Made by a program: the position numbers and the translations under genes. Of a DNA stretch of 23,101 bases, positions 1 through 6,543 are shown in pieces; positions within the stretch are counted from its first letter, which is position 1, and each line of letters opens with the position of its first letter. Origin of the DNA: Lawsonibacter sp. (GTDB taxonomy: Bacteria; Bacillota; Clostridia; Oscillospirales; Oscillospiraceae); assembly GCA_022793355.1 (NCBI GenBank), contig JAAWCR010000076.1:1-23101 (forward strand), written 5' to 3'. Below the pieces are notes generated by a model. That model saw only the letters and a program-made list of their open reading frames with translations. It had not been told where the DNA came from and did not search any database.

Positions 1-154
1 ATTTCCCCAGGTCGTGGGCCAGTCCAGCAAGCCGTCCCTGGTCCTCCGCTCTAAAGGCGGCAGCAAATCCGGCACACAGCTCCGCCGTTCCATCCAGGTG
101 CTCTAACACGGTCTGCCTGCGTCCATCCTGGGAAATATGGGCAAGATATACCAT
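1..154 (-). CDS. cas3: CRISPR-associated Cas3 HD nuclease, N-terminus only (partial)
   Basis: Partial gene running off the left edge; only the first 51 codons are in the window. Read on the minus strand from the ATG at 152-154 it begins MVYLAHISQDGRRQTVLEHL and reaches the motif GLAHDLGK at residues 44-51. This is the typical start of the Cas3 HD domain (Cas3'' or the HD part of a fused Cas3): His19 in the LEH motif and the His47-Asp48 pair are the first metal-binding residues of the HD phosphohydrolase site. In type I systems this domain degrades target DNA after Cascade recruitment. A ribosome binding site (AAAGGGAG) lies about 9 bases before the ATG, and a promoter is placed just upstream. 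The short visible part cannot show whether a helicase domain follows or which subtype it is; type I-C is a guess from the resemblance of the opening residues. No CRISPR repeats are visible in the window. Confidence 0.85.
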   Translation of the reverse strand, partial: MVYLAHISQDGRRQTVLEHLDGTAELCAGFAAAFRAEDQGRLAGLAHDLGK

Positions 155-187
155 TTTGTCCCACTCCCTTTCCACTATTTCTGTATC

Positions 188-216
188 ATTTTACCATTCT
201 TGGAAGCAAATGTAAA
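188..216 (-). promoter_or_regulatory. Probable sigma-70/SigA promoter of cas3
   Basis: On the minus strand a -35 box TTTACA (211-216) and a -10 box TAAAAT (188-193) are separated by exactly 17 bases. The start codon of cas3 lies about 34 bases beyond the -10 box. The match and spacing fit the vegetative consensus well. The rest of the gap up to the terminator at 390 shows no gene I can support. Confidence 0.65.
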
Positions 217-389
217 GCATTCATTTGCAGCTGTCAGCAGTTCCGCTCCCCCATTCTACCCTGTCGGTACTGGCGAATGTATCCGCCTGTGCAAGGAAAA
301 AATGGATGCTCGGAACATCTACCTGACCAATCCAGCCTTCGACAAAATTCAGCCCAGAAACACATCCAGAGGTTAAAGGGCAAACAATG

Positions 390-425
390 GAAAAGTGAGG
401 GATGGCAACCATCCCCCACTTTTTT
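390..425. terminator. Rho-independent terminator, probably for the radical SAM gene
   Basis: An inverted repeat AAAAGTGaGGGATGG / CCATCCCcCACTTTT with a short CAA loop spans about 391-422. On the plus strand it is followed by six T; on the minus strand, where the radical SAM gene ends at 424, the stem finishes in four T. It overlaps the stop codon of that gene and separates it from the cas3 promoter. Confidence 0.6.
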
Positions 426-1293
426 ATGTCCTATGTTGAGGCCGAAACCGCCTGGAAAATCCACACCGGCGGCACAATTCCTCCACGGCCTGCCCCTGAG
501 AAAAGCCGTTGTAAATCGCCCTGGCCCGGGGACTTTCTAAAATCTCCTCCAGGGTCTGTTCCTGTAGATTTCCAAGGGGAATGTCCCCCTCGTGGTCCAG
601 ACAGCAGGGCACCACCGTCCCGTCCCACAGCACCCCCACCTGGTCCCGCAGACCGTAGCAAAAGCTTGGCCTGTTTTCCTCAGGGGCGGTCAAGTCAGGC
701 CAATCGAACCGCTCTCCCTTCTCCAGAAAAATACCGGGAGCCAGAGTGGTCCCCCTCCTGCCCTCCTTCCAGGGTCCAGGAAAAGTGCGTTCTAACGCCG
801 ACAATATCTCACCGTTGCGACCATTGACCCCCGAAGCACTCACGCCATCCAAATTCCAAAGTCGCAGGGCACACCGCTTCCCCGTTGCGGACGCTTGGCG
901 GGTAAAGCGGATACAGGTATTCAGGTAACGCTCCAACTCGCCTCGTTCCCCGTTCCCCTCAAAGGAGTGAACGGAAATGCTCACCTTTTCCACCGCCGGA
1001 CTGGAGCAGAGCAAATCGCTCCGCTCCTCCAGCAAAGTACCGTTGGTGGTGACCACCACCCGAAATCGAAGTGCACCGGCCAGTGTCAACAACTCCGCCA
1101 ACTGTGGATGGAGCAGCGGCTCACCCATAAGGTGCAGATACAGGTACTCTGTGGAGGGCCGAAGCTTTTCCCCGTAGAGTCTAAAATGCTCAGGAGACAG
1201 AAAGCCTGTTTTCCGCCGGGTTCCAGGACAAAAGATACAATTCAGGTTGCAGACATTTGTAATCTCAAGGTAGGCTTTTTTCAACTGGCGCAC
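424..1293 (-). CDS. Radical SAM / SPASM-like domain protein
   Basis: A 289-residue protein. The N-terminus carries the radical SAM cluster motif CNLNCIFC (Cys15, Cys19, Cys22), which binds the 4Fe-4S cluster that cleaves S-adenosylmethionine; HLMGEPLLHP (residues 54-63) fits the GGEP-type SAM-binding strand. The C-terminus has a cysteine-rich SPASM-like part (Cys212, Cys230, Cys231, Cys274, Cys277) with the typical layout WDGTVVPCC ... LGNLQEQTLEEIL, expected to bind an auxiliary cluster. Proteins of this type modify peptides or enzymes or act as anaerobic maturases, but the substrate cannot be told here. The start is a GTG; an ATG seven bases upstream is out of frame. AAGGGTG lies about 9 bases before the GTG. 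The amidase gene ends 49 bases upstream, so co-transcription is plausible. No precursor peptide gene was seen beside it. Confidence 0.85.
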   Translation of the reverse strand: MRQLKKAYLEITNVCNLNCIFCPGTRRKTGFLSPEHFRLYGEKLRPSTEYLYLHLMGEPLLHPQLAELLTLAGALRFRVVVTTNGTLLEERSDLLCSSPAVEKVSISVHSFEGNGERGELERYLNTCIRFTRQASATGKRCALRLWNLDGVSASGVNGRNGEILSALERTFPGPWKEGRRGTTLAPGIFLEKGERFDWPDLTAPEENRPSFCYGLRDQVGVLWDGTVVPCCLDHEGDIPLGNLQEQTLEEILESPRARAIYNGFSQGQAVEELCRRCGFSRRFRPQHRT

Positions 1294-1342
1294 GTTCCAT
1301 CACCCTTCCATGGAACAATCCTACCATATCGCAGCAAAACGG

Positions 1343-1840
1343 TCAATAATTCACCCCGGAAATGTGTAGAAACCGCACCTCGTTAATGGGATAGGTAGAC
1401 AGTGGACGATAATCATGGTCCTCACTGTGGGCGGCCACCAAAATGTTATCTAGCGTGGGGGGTTCACCCACCGCAACGATGACTGGGTTGTGGGCAAAGG
1501 GCCCAGCCACAAAACGAAGCTGCACAAAATCACCGGGCAAAACCCTGTCTATCCCTACCTCCTGCCCTACCGGCCCAGGGCTGTCCTTCTTCCGGGTGAG
1601 GAAGTTGTAAAAAAAGGGCACACCGGTCCAGGCAGGGGCGCGATTGTACTGGCTATTGTAATACCAGCCGAAGGTAGGGGTATAGTTCATCACTCCGGAG
1701 CCTGCATAAAGACACTGGGAGGCAAAGTTGGTGCAGTCGCCTCCCAGTTCGTCGAAATTGTAAAAGTCTGGGTTCCGGTGGTAGGCCCAACGGTGGGCGT
1801 AGGCCACCGCTGCTTGGCGGTCGTAGGGACGCAGCGTCAT
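1343..1840 (-). CDS. Putative amidase-domain protein (Amidase_6 family)
   Basis: A 165-residue protein resembling the putative amidase domain Amidase_6 (PF12671) throughout. The motif GGDCTNFASQCL (residues 34-45) supplies the likely catalytic cysteine, Cys36, and the later segment VAAHSEDHDYRPLSTY the likely histidine. This Cys/His arrangement is of the NlpC/P60-like papain fold type, and such domains are thought to cut peptide or amide bonds in the cell wall or in peptides. There is no signal peptide or membrane segment, so the protein is either cytoplasmic or leaves by another route. The ATG at 1840 is preceded by a near-perfect AAGGAGG. It lies 54 bases after the XRE regulator and 49 before the radical SAM gene, all in the same direction. 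Assignment is by motif recognition; the substrate is unknown. Confidence 0.8.
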   Translation of the reverse strand: MTLRPYDRQAAVAYAHRWAYHRNPDFYNFDELGGDCTNFASQCLYAGSGVMNYTPTFGWYYNSQYNRAPAWTGVPFFYNFLTRKKDSPGPVGQEVGIDRVLPGDFVQLRFVAGPFAHNPVIVAVGEPPTLDNILVAAHSEDHDYRPLSTYPINEVRFLHISGVNY

Positions 1841-1894
1841 AGAGAAAACCTCCTTTTCCCCTATGCTATGCAGAGGAGAAAGGAAAAGTGCTTG

Positions 1895-2680
1895 TCAGGT
1901 TAACGCCCACTGAATGGCCCCTCTCACCCAGCTCCACATGTGGGGAAACTCCTCTATTACCGTATGCCAGACATCCTCTACGTGGTGTCCAAACTCCCGA
2001 AGGTAGGTAAATGTGCCCTCCGCTTCATGGATACCAACTGCCACATTTCCGTAGGCGGAACCGCCGATGGCCAACCCGTTGGACCAAGCTCCTCCACCGA
2101 TGGCCAAGTAGTTGGAAAAGGCCCCGCCGCCAACCGCTAACCACTGTCCTATAGCGCATCCGCCTACGGCAAAGCCTCCGACAGCCATTCCACCCAAGGC
2201 TGCCAATCCCAAGCTCAGCCCACCTAAAGCCAAGAGCCCCAGGCTGACGCCGCCAAACGAGAACAGTCCCAAGGAACAGCCGCCAATCGCCACCACCCCA
2301 ATAGAGCAATTTCCAATCGCGATGATTCCCTTGGCCAGTCTAGAACCAAACCCAAAGCGGATATGGATAAGCGGCAGGCCAAACACCTTTACAGGACTGA
2401 CGTACTCATAGATTATACCACAGGACCATGTACCGATCCTCTGCGGATGATGCGATATAACGCAGTCCGGCCTCTCCCCTGCCTCCTCCAGACCCACCAG
2501 TTGATCCAGGGACATATCAAAGAGCTTAGACAGCTCCACCAGTTTCTCAAGCTCTGGGGTACTCTGTCCCATCTCCCACTTTGACACCGTCTGCCGGGTT
2601 ACTTTAATCTGACTACCCAGTTCCTCCTGAGACCATCCCTGCTGTTTTCGCAGGGTCATTAGATTTTCCGCAAAACTCAT
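1895..2680 (-). CDS. XRE-family regulator with glycine-rich decapeptide repeat tail
   Basis: A 261-residue protein in three parts. Residues 1-62 are a standard XRE/Cro helix-turn-helix, with WSQEELGSQIKVTRQTVSKW and the usual MSLDQLVG end. Residues 63-117 form a linker. Residues 119-178 contain six contiguous ten-residue repeats of the form xx-A/S-hydrophobic-GG-x-S/A-hydrophobic-G (for example VVAIGGCSLG, LLALGGLSLG, GFAVGGCAIG), followed by looser copies to about residue 216. Residues 118-217 hold no charged residue at all. The tail ends in an aromatic helix-like stretch (FPHMWSWVRGAIQWAL). The repeat could fold as a beta-solenoid or lie in the membrane. The tail may sense an envelope signal or oligomerise; its function is not known to me. 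The ATG has a perfect AAAGGAGG 8 bases upstream, and a promoter precedes it. Confidence 0.85.
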   Translation of the reverse strand: MSFAENLMTLRKQQGWSQEELGSQIKVTRQTVSKWEMGQSTPELEKLVELSKLFDMSLDQLVGLEEAGERPDCVISHHPQRIGTWSCGIIYEYVSPVKVFGLPLIHIRFGFGSRLAKGIIAIGNCSIGVVAIGGCSLGLFSFGGVSLGLLALGGLSLGLAALGGMAVGGFAVGGCAIGQWLAVGGGAFSNYLAIGGGAWSNGLAIGGSAYGNVAVGIHEAEGTFTYLREFGHHVEDVWHTVIEEFPHMWSWVRGAIQWALT

Positions 2681-2704
2681 GGAAAAACCTCCTTTTCTGC
2701 CTTT

Positions 2705-2733
2705 ACCATAGCAAACAGCCTACACGCCGTCAA
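2705..2733 (-). promoter_or_regulatory. Probable promoter of the XRE - amidase - radical SAM unit
   Basis: On the minus strand a -35 box TTGACG (2728-2733) and a -10 box TATGGT (2705-2710) are 17 bases apart. The XRE start codon lies 24 bases beyond the -10 box. A second TTGACA about 20 bases further upstream has no matching -10 box. Confidence 0.6.
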
Positions 2734-2764
2734 GCAAATGGCATTGGAAATCTGTCAACCAAAG

Positions 2765-3013
2765 TTAACATGGGACCAAACTGTTTCCTTTCAGAGGCAT
2801 AAGGTCAACAAAATCTTTGTTTTCTTGACCTAAATTTTTCAAATACACCTCCGATTCCTCCCTCGACCGAAGTACCACTACATTTTTCTGTCCCTGATAC
2901 TGCTTCAGCAGTTCATAAATTTGAGGCAGCTGGTTTTGAGGAAAATCTATAATACTACGACGATTTTTACAAACAGGTTTTGGACATCGCAGCGGTGAAG
3001 GTGTTTCATTACT
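2765..3013 (-). pseudogene. Unidentified open frame without a start codon, possible gene remnant
   Basis: An 82-codon open frame lies between stops at 3014-3016 and 2765-2767. The reading contains a natural-looking stretch, RCPKPVCKNRRSIIDFPQNQ followed by LPQIYELLKQY and NVVVLRSREESEVYL, with two cysteines spaced CPKPVC. No ATG or TTG opens it, and the only in-frame GTG is far inside with no ribosome binding site. I cannot assign it to a family. It overlaps an opposite-strand remnant, so at least one of the two readings must be chance. It sits in the AT-richer gene-free gap 2681-3268. Confidence 0.3.
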
Positions 3014-3017
3014 TTAG

Positions 3018-3221
3018 GAAAGAAGAACGGAGAAAGCCTATCAGCACTCGCAGGGAAGAAGCTGCGAACATTGCAACGAGCACATAGGGCGTTATGGAAA
3101 CAAATTTTTTCCCATATCTATTTCGGAGCATCTGGAACTGCTACGGCAGTGCAGCTTTGTACAGGCTGAGGTCTTTGGGGTATCAAATATGCAGATTGGA
3201 TTGTTGGGAATAAAGCAATAA
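3018..3221 (+). pseudogene. C-terminal remnant of a class I SAM-dependent methyltransferase
   Basis: Plus-strand frame ending at the TAA at 3219-3221. It reads HIGRYGNKFFPISISEHLEL and then LRQCSFVQAEVFGVSNMQIG before ending in LLGIKQ. From memory this matches the usual C-terminus of a clostridial class I methyltransferase (HL.R(Y/F)...FFPIT..EHL.LL..CGF...E(V/L)F...MQ.G...IK). A stop at 3015-3017 closes the frame upstream, and no SAM-binding glycine motif is present, so the front two thirds are missing. A plus-strand frame shifted by one base (2953-3084, YYDDFYKQVLDIAAVKVFHY) may be a further frameshifted piece. No start codon or ribosome binding site was found. It is clearly not a working gene. 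Confidence 0.55.
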
Positions 3222-3260
3222 AAACAGGCAAACGGAGATGGAGTTTCCCCATCTCCGTTT
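3219..3260 (-). terminator. Rho-independent terminator of the EamA - tyrS operon
   Basis: A 12-base-pair perfect stem AAACGGAGATGG / CCATCTCCGTTT (3230-3241 with 3249-3260) and a 7-base loop lie just after the tyrS stop codon. On the minus strand the stem is followed by GCCTGTTTTTATT. This is a strong intrinsic terminator. Confidence 0.9.
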
Positions 3261-3268
3261 ACATGATT

Positions 3269-4492
3269 TTACATATACACCCTGTGGTACACTTTTTTCC
3301 CCTTCTTCACCATCAGGCCATCCCCTGACAGATCTGCGCTGGTATAGCTGACAGTGGCAGCGGCCACCTTCTCGCCGTTGACCTCTACTCCACCCTGTTC
3401 CACCAGGCGGCGAGCCTCTTTCTTGGAGGGGGCCAGCTTGCATTTGACCATCAGTTCCAGCACGCCGATTGCCCCGTCGGCAAGGTCCTCGGCAGTGAAC
3501 TGGGTGGCGGGCACGTTGGACATATCGCCGCCCCCCACAAACAGAGCCTTAGCGGCCTCCTGAGCTTTGACCGCCTCCTCCTCTCCGTGGACCAGCTTGG
3601 TCAGCTCAAAAGCCAGAATCTCCTTGGCAGTGTTCAGCTGGCTGCCCTCCCACCGGTCCATCTCGTCAATCTGCTCCAGAGGCAGGAAGGTAAGCATCCG
3701 CAAACACTTGAGCACATCGCCGTCACCCACGTTGCGCCAATACTGGTAAAACTCATACGGGCTGGTTTTATTGGGGTCCAGCCATACCGCGCCCTTGGCG
3801 GTCTTACCCATCTTCTTTCCCTCGGAGTTAAGCAGCAGGGTGATGGTCATGGCGTGGGCGTCCTTGCCCAGCTTGCGGCGAATCAGCTCGGTCCCCCCCA
3901 GCATGTTGGACCACTGGTCATCGCCGCCGAACTGCATGTTGCAGCCATAGTGCTGGAACAGGTGGTAGAAGTCGTAGGACTGCATAATCATATAGTTGAA
4001 CTCCAGGAAGGACAGCCCCTTCTCCATGCGCTGCTTGTAGCACTCGCACCGGAGCATATTGTTCACGGAGAAGCAGACCCCCACTTCCCGTAAAACTTCT
4101 ACATAGTTAAGCTTGAGCAGCCAGTCGGCGTTGTTAATCATCATAGCCTTGCCCTCGCCGAACTCGATAAATCGCTCCATCTGCCTTTTGAAACAGTCAC
4201 AGTTGTGCTGAATGGTCTCTGTGGTCATCATGGCGCGCAAATCGGTGCGGCCGGAGGGGTCACCAATCATACCGGTGCCCCCGCCGATGAGGGCAATGGG
4301 CCGGTTGCCCGCCATTTGCAGACGCTTCATCAGGCAAAGAGCCATGAAATGGCCCACGTGGAGGGAATCGGCGGTGGGGTCGAAGCCGATATAAAATACC
4401 GCCTTCCCCTCGTTAATCATTTTGGAGATTTCCCCTTCGTTGGTCACCTGGGCGATGAGTCCGCGTGCCTTCAGTTCTTCATAACATGTCAT
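3269..4492 (-). CDS. tyrS: Tyrosyl-tRNA synthetase
   Basis: A 407-residue class I aminoacyl-tRNA synthetase that charges tRNA-Tyr with tyrosine using ATP. The HIGH-type motif is HVGH at residues 45-48, after YIGFDPTADSL, which is characteristic of TyrRS. The KMSKS-type loop is KMGKT at 227-231. The GGDDQW motif (189-194) lies in the tyrosine pocket region. The C-terminal part, from about residue 340 (LAPSKKEARRLVEQGGVEVN), is an S4 RNA-binding domain. The ATG at 4492 has AGGAGAG about 9 bases upstream. It lies 17 bases after the EamA permease gene, so both are read from the T-box-controlled promoter near 5651-5679. Length and motifs are normal, and a strong terminator follows. Confidence 0.97.
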   Translation of the reverse strand: MTCYEELKARGLIAQVTNEGEISKMINEGKAVFYIGFDPTADSLHVGHFMALCLMKRLQMAGNRPIALIGGGTGMIGDPSGRTDLRAMMTTETIQHNCDCFKRQMERFIEFGEGKAMMINNADWLLKLNYVEVLREVGVCFSVNNMLRCECYKQRMEKGLSFLEFNYMIMQSYDFYHLFQHYGCNMQFGGDDQWSNMLGGTELIRRKLGKDAHAMTITLLLNSEGKKMGKTAKGAVWLDPNKTSPYEFYQYWRNVGDGDVLKCLRMLTFLPLEQIDEMDRWEGSQLNTAKEILAFELTKLVHGEEEAVKAQEAAKALFVGGGDMSNVPATQFTAEDLADGAIGVLELMVKCKLAPSKKEARRLVEQGGVEVNGEKVAAATVSYTSADLSGDGLMVKKGKKVYHRVYM

Positions 4493-4509
4493 TTGTAATC
4501 TCTCCTTTC

Positions 4510-5361
4510 TTATAGTGGACCGGTTCCTATGGACTGTCGGGCCAGGACCACATTATACAGTACAACGCTGCCCACTACCACCATGGCCCCTATCAGGGCG
4601 ACAGGACCGATCATCTCATGGTAAAAAATAGCTACTAAAATGGGGTTGAGAACCGGCTCTATACCTGACACCAGGCTGGCGGTGACGGGAGGGGTGGTTT
4701 TCAGACCCTCTACCATCAAAATATAGGCCATTCCCACCTGAAACACCCCCAGCACCAGCAGCGCAATAAGGATGTTTTGCGAAAATTCTTTTTCATACCC
4801 CAGGAAGGGTAAACCTACGGTCGCACTGATGACATCCCCCCAAAAAACAGAGGAAATGGGGTCACTGTCAGGCATGTCGTTCATCAGGAACACCCCGGCA
4901 TAGGATACCCCGGACAACAGGGCCAGAATATTGCCCAGCATTCCCCCCGCCGACAGGCTGTCCACAAAAAACAGCAGTACGCCTCCCAGCACCAGACCAC
5001 AGGCCAGCACATCCAGCTTTTTGGGCTTCTTGCCAAAAAAGAGGACGGAGAACAGAATCACAAAAATGGGTGCAGTAAACTGCAAAACAATGGCGTTTCC
5101 CGCAGTGGTCAGGTTATTGGCGACGGAGAACAGGATATTGGTGCCGCAGACGGCCACCGCCCCCACCAGCACCCACAGGTTCGTCCGGGGCCTATGGCGG
5201 GTGATTTTCAGATACAGCCCGATTACCAACAGGGCAATAGCGGTACGGGCTCCGTTGATGGCCATCCCGCTCCAGGGAATCAGTTTGATGCACAATCCCC
5301 CTATGCTGTACAATACAGCGGACAGGAACACGCACAGCGTACCCTTATGACGCGCTGACAA
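4510..5361 (-). CDS. EamA/DMT-family permease in the tyrosine T-box operon
   Basis: A 283-residue membrane protein of the drug/metabolite transporter superfamily. It shows two EamA repeats of about five membrane segments each: residues about 10-135 and 150-280, the second starting near GNILALLSGVSYAGVFLMND. The family exports or imports amino acids and other small metabolites. The reading frame can be extended to a GTG at 5370, but the AAGGA site abuts that codon; the TTG at 5359-5361, ten bases after AAGGA, is the better start and is used here. It lies between a tyrosine T-box leader and tyrS. That suggests, without proving it, that the protein moves tyrosine, another aromatic amino acid or a related metabolite when charged tRNA-Tyr is low. 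Confidence 0.85.
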   Translation of the reverse strand: MSARHKGTLCVFLSAVLYSIGGLCIKLIPWSGMAINGARTAIALLVIGLYLKITRHRPRTNLWVLVGAVAVCGTNILFSVANNLTTAGNAIVLQFTAPIFVILFSVLFFGKKPKKLDVLACGLVLGGVLLFFVDSLSAGGMLGNILALLSGVSYAGVFLMNDMPDSDPISSVFWGDVISATVGLPFLGYEKEFSQNILIALLVLGVFQVGMAYILMVEGLKTTPPVTASLVSGIEPVLNPILVAIFYHEMIGPVALIGAMVVVGSVVLYNVVLARQSIGTGPL

Positions 5362-5380
5362 AACAATCACTTCCTTACAG

Positions 5381-5644
5381 AAAAGCCCTCTGCCCGAACA
5401 CGGACAGAGGGCGTAATGAACGCGGTACCACCTCTGGTTCGCCCGTCCCTTGCGGGGCGGACCTCGTGAAGCCTATGGCTCCGGCGCGGTAACGGGCGCG
5501 GCCCGACCTGTCCCCTACTGCGCTCTCACGGTTCGGGCGGCTGCTCCAAGGGGTATTCATACGGCGCTCCCCTCCCCTGTTCCACCAAACCAGGGGCTCT
5601 CTATGCGGGAAATCGCGGTGCTACTTGTCCTTTTCTTCACAGTA
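5381..5644 (-). promoter_or_regulatory. Tyrosine T-box riboswitch leader
   Basis: On the minus strand the leader between promoter and EamA gene carries all T-box landmarks. The conserved T-box AGAGGTGGTACCGCG is at 5421-5435. It is followed by an intrinsic terminator GCCCTCTGtCCG / CGGgCAGAGGGC (5385-5412) and TTTT (5381-5384). Stem I elements (AGAGAGC and GGTTTGGTGGAA) lie around 5580-5605. The specifier loop reads GAATACCCCTTGGAG, putting the codon TAC (tyrosine) at 5553-5555. Uncharged tRNA-Tyr should pair with TAC and with the T-box, opening the antiterminator and allowing EamA and tyrS expression. The 5' end is set from the promoter and is approximate. Confidence 0.93.
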
Positions 5645-5650
5645 GCCACT

Positions 5651-5679
5651 ACTCTACCACAGTTTTGTACCTTTGTCAA
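5651..5679 (-). promoter_or_regulatory. Promoter of the T-box - EamA - tyrS operon
   Basis: On the minus strand a perfect -35 box TTGACA (5674-5679) and a -10 box TAGAGT (5651-5656) lie 17 bases apart. Transcription should start near 5644, at the head of the T-box leader. The promoter lies just downstream of the pseudogene stop at 5695. Confidence 0.85.
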
Positions 5680-5694
5680 CCGAAAAAAGTCATT

Positions 5695-6017
5695 TTAGGG
5701 AAAGAACCGGTTTGGACCAAAGCGCTCCCTTTTTTCGTCAATGAGCGCTCGCAGTCTCTTCTGGAAATATATATCGCGGCGCCGATTTGGCAGTCTGAGC
5801 CGTCATAATCCTTGTTCAGCAGAAAATCGAATAAAAGCTCAGCCAGAACCTCATCACTTTGATATTTTGCCATGAACTTGTCAATATATGGTTCAAAACC
5901 GCCGATGAATTTGTATATCAAGTATCCCTTCAAAACTTCCTGATTCCAGATTCCGCTTTCGATTGGGCAGCACGCTTTTAGTTCCTCTCAATTTTCGAAA
6001 TAAGTATACTTGGACAT
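5695..6017 (-). pseudogene. Decayed small gene of unknown family: one nonsense codon, one frameshift
   Basis: Starts ATG at 6017, one base after the reductase stop, with AAGGGG five bases upstream, so it was the last gene of the malic enzyme operon. It reads MSKYTYFEN, then a TGA at 5988-5990, then EELKACCPIESGIWNQEVLK and continues (LAELLFDFLLNKDYDGSDCQ, IGAAIYISRR). Near 5750 the natural reading moves to another frame: restoring one base gives ISRRELRALIDEKRERFGPN and RFFP, ending at the TAA at 5695-5697. The repaired product would be about 115 residues, soluble, without signal peptide. The TGA most simply replaces a TGG tryptophan codon. I cannot name the family; its small size and tail-of-operon position resemble toxin-immunity genes, but that is only an impression. 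An internal TTG at 5933 gives an 85-codon frame, without the repaired end. Confidence 0.65.
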
Positions 6018-6018
6018 A

Positions 6019-6543
6019 TCATCCCCTTGGAGCGTTTCGGCTGTAAATCAGCTCCGCAAACTGCCCATACCGCCTTACCTCGTCCAGGCGGAACCGCATT
6101 GTCCCCTCCTTCTGAGTGAACAGTGGTATCCCCTCCCCCAGCAGAACGGGGGCGACCTGGACAATCAGATGGTCTACCATGTCCCGCTCCAGCAGCGGGG
6201 CCAGAATGGTGTTTCCGCCGATAATCCAGATATTTTTATCCGGTCCCAGCTTTTTCACAAACTCCGCGGCATCTCCACTCACCGGAATAAATCCCTTCTG
6301 CGGCAGGCTGGAAGAATGGGTAAACACATAGTTTTTCGTGGTGGGGTAAATACTGGCGGCGTCCTCCAGCCGGGCAATCTCCTCAAAGGTCCGTTTGCCC
6401 ATGATGGCGACGTCCATTGCACTGTAAAAGCGGTCATAGTCCGCTTCCTCCGGGCTGCCTGTCTCGTGAAGCCACGACAACCCGTGGTTTTTGTCCGCCA
6501 GATAGCCGTCCAAGGTAATACAGCCGTAGAAAAATACGCTCAC
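6019..6543 (-). CDS. Dihydrofolate reductase / RibD C-terminal family protein
   Basis: A 174-residue protein of the DHFR-like RibD C-terminal family. It begins with the first strand and loop GCITLDGYLA (residues 8-17), has the nucleotide-binding motif IMGKRTFEEI in the middle and the second dinucleotide motif IWIIGGNTILAPLL further on, then the closing strand region VAPVLLGEGIPLF. Members of this family are NADPH-dependent reductases; in RibD the domain reduces a pyrimidine ribitol intermediate, but stand-alone copies such as this one (YyaP/YwjB type) have no settled substrate. The start is a GTG overlapping the upstream stop (GTGA), with GGAGGAG about 6 bases before it, so it is translationally coupled to the preceding unknown gene. 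It lacks the substrate-site features needed to call it folA with confidence. Confidence 0.85.
   Translation of the reverse strand: MSVFFYGCITLDGYLADKNHGLSWLHETGSPEEADYDRFYSAMDVAIMGKRTFEEIARLEDAASIYPTTKNYVFTHSSSLPQKGFIPVSGDAAEFVKKLGPDKNIWIIGGNTILAPLLERDMVDHLIVQVAPVLLGEGIPLFTQKEGTMRFRLDEVRRYGQFAELIYSRNAPRG

Noticed and set aside
137..376. Plus-strand open frame of 79 codons
   Set aside because: It overlaps the cas3 start and its promoter on the other strand and has no ribosome binding site or family resemblance.
155..390. Search for CRISPR repeats next to cas3
   Set aside because: No direct repeats of CRISPR length are present; any array must lie outside the window.
5375..5560. Minus-strand open frame of 61 codons before the EamA gene
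   Set aside because: It coincides with the T-box leader, whose conserved RNA motifs explain the sequence; it is very unlikely to be a leader peptide.
5988..5990. TGA in the small pseudogene as a selenocysteine codon
   Set aside because: No SECIS-like hairpin directly after it was evident, a separate frameshift is also present, and the residue fits a mutated Trp.
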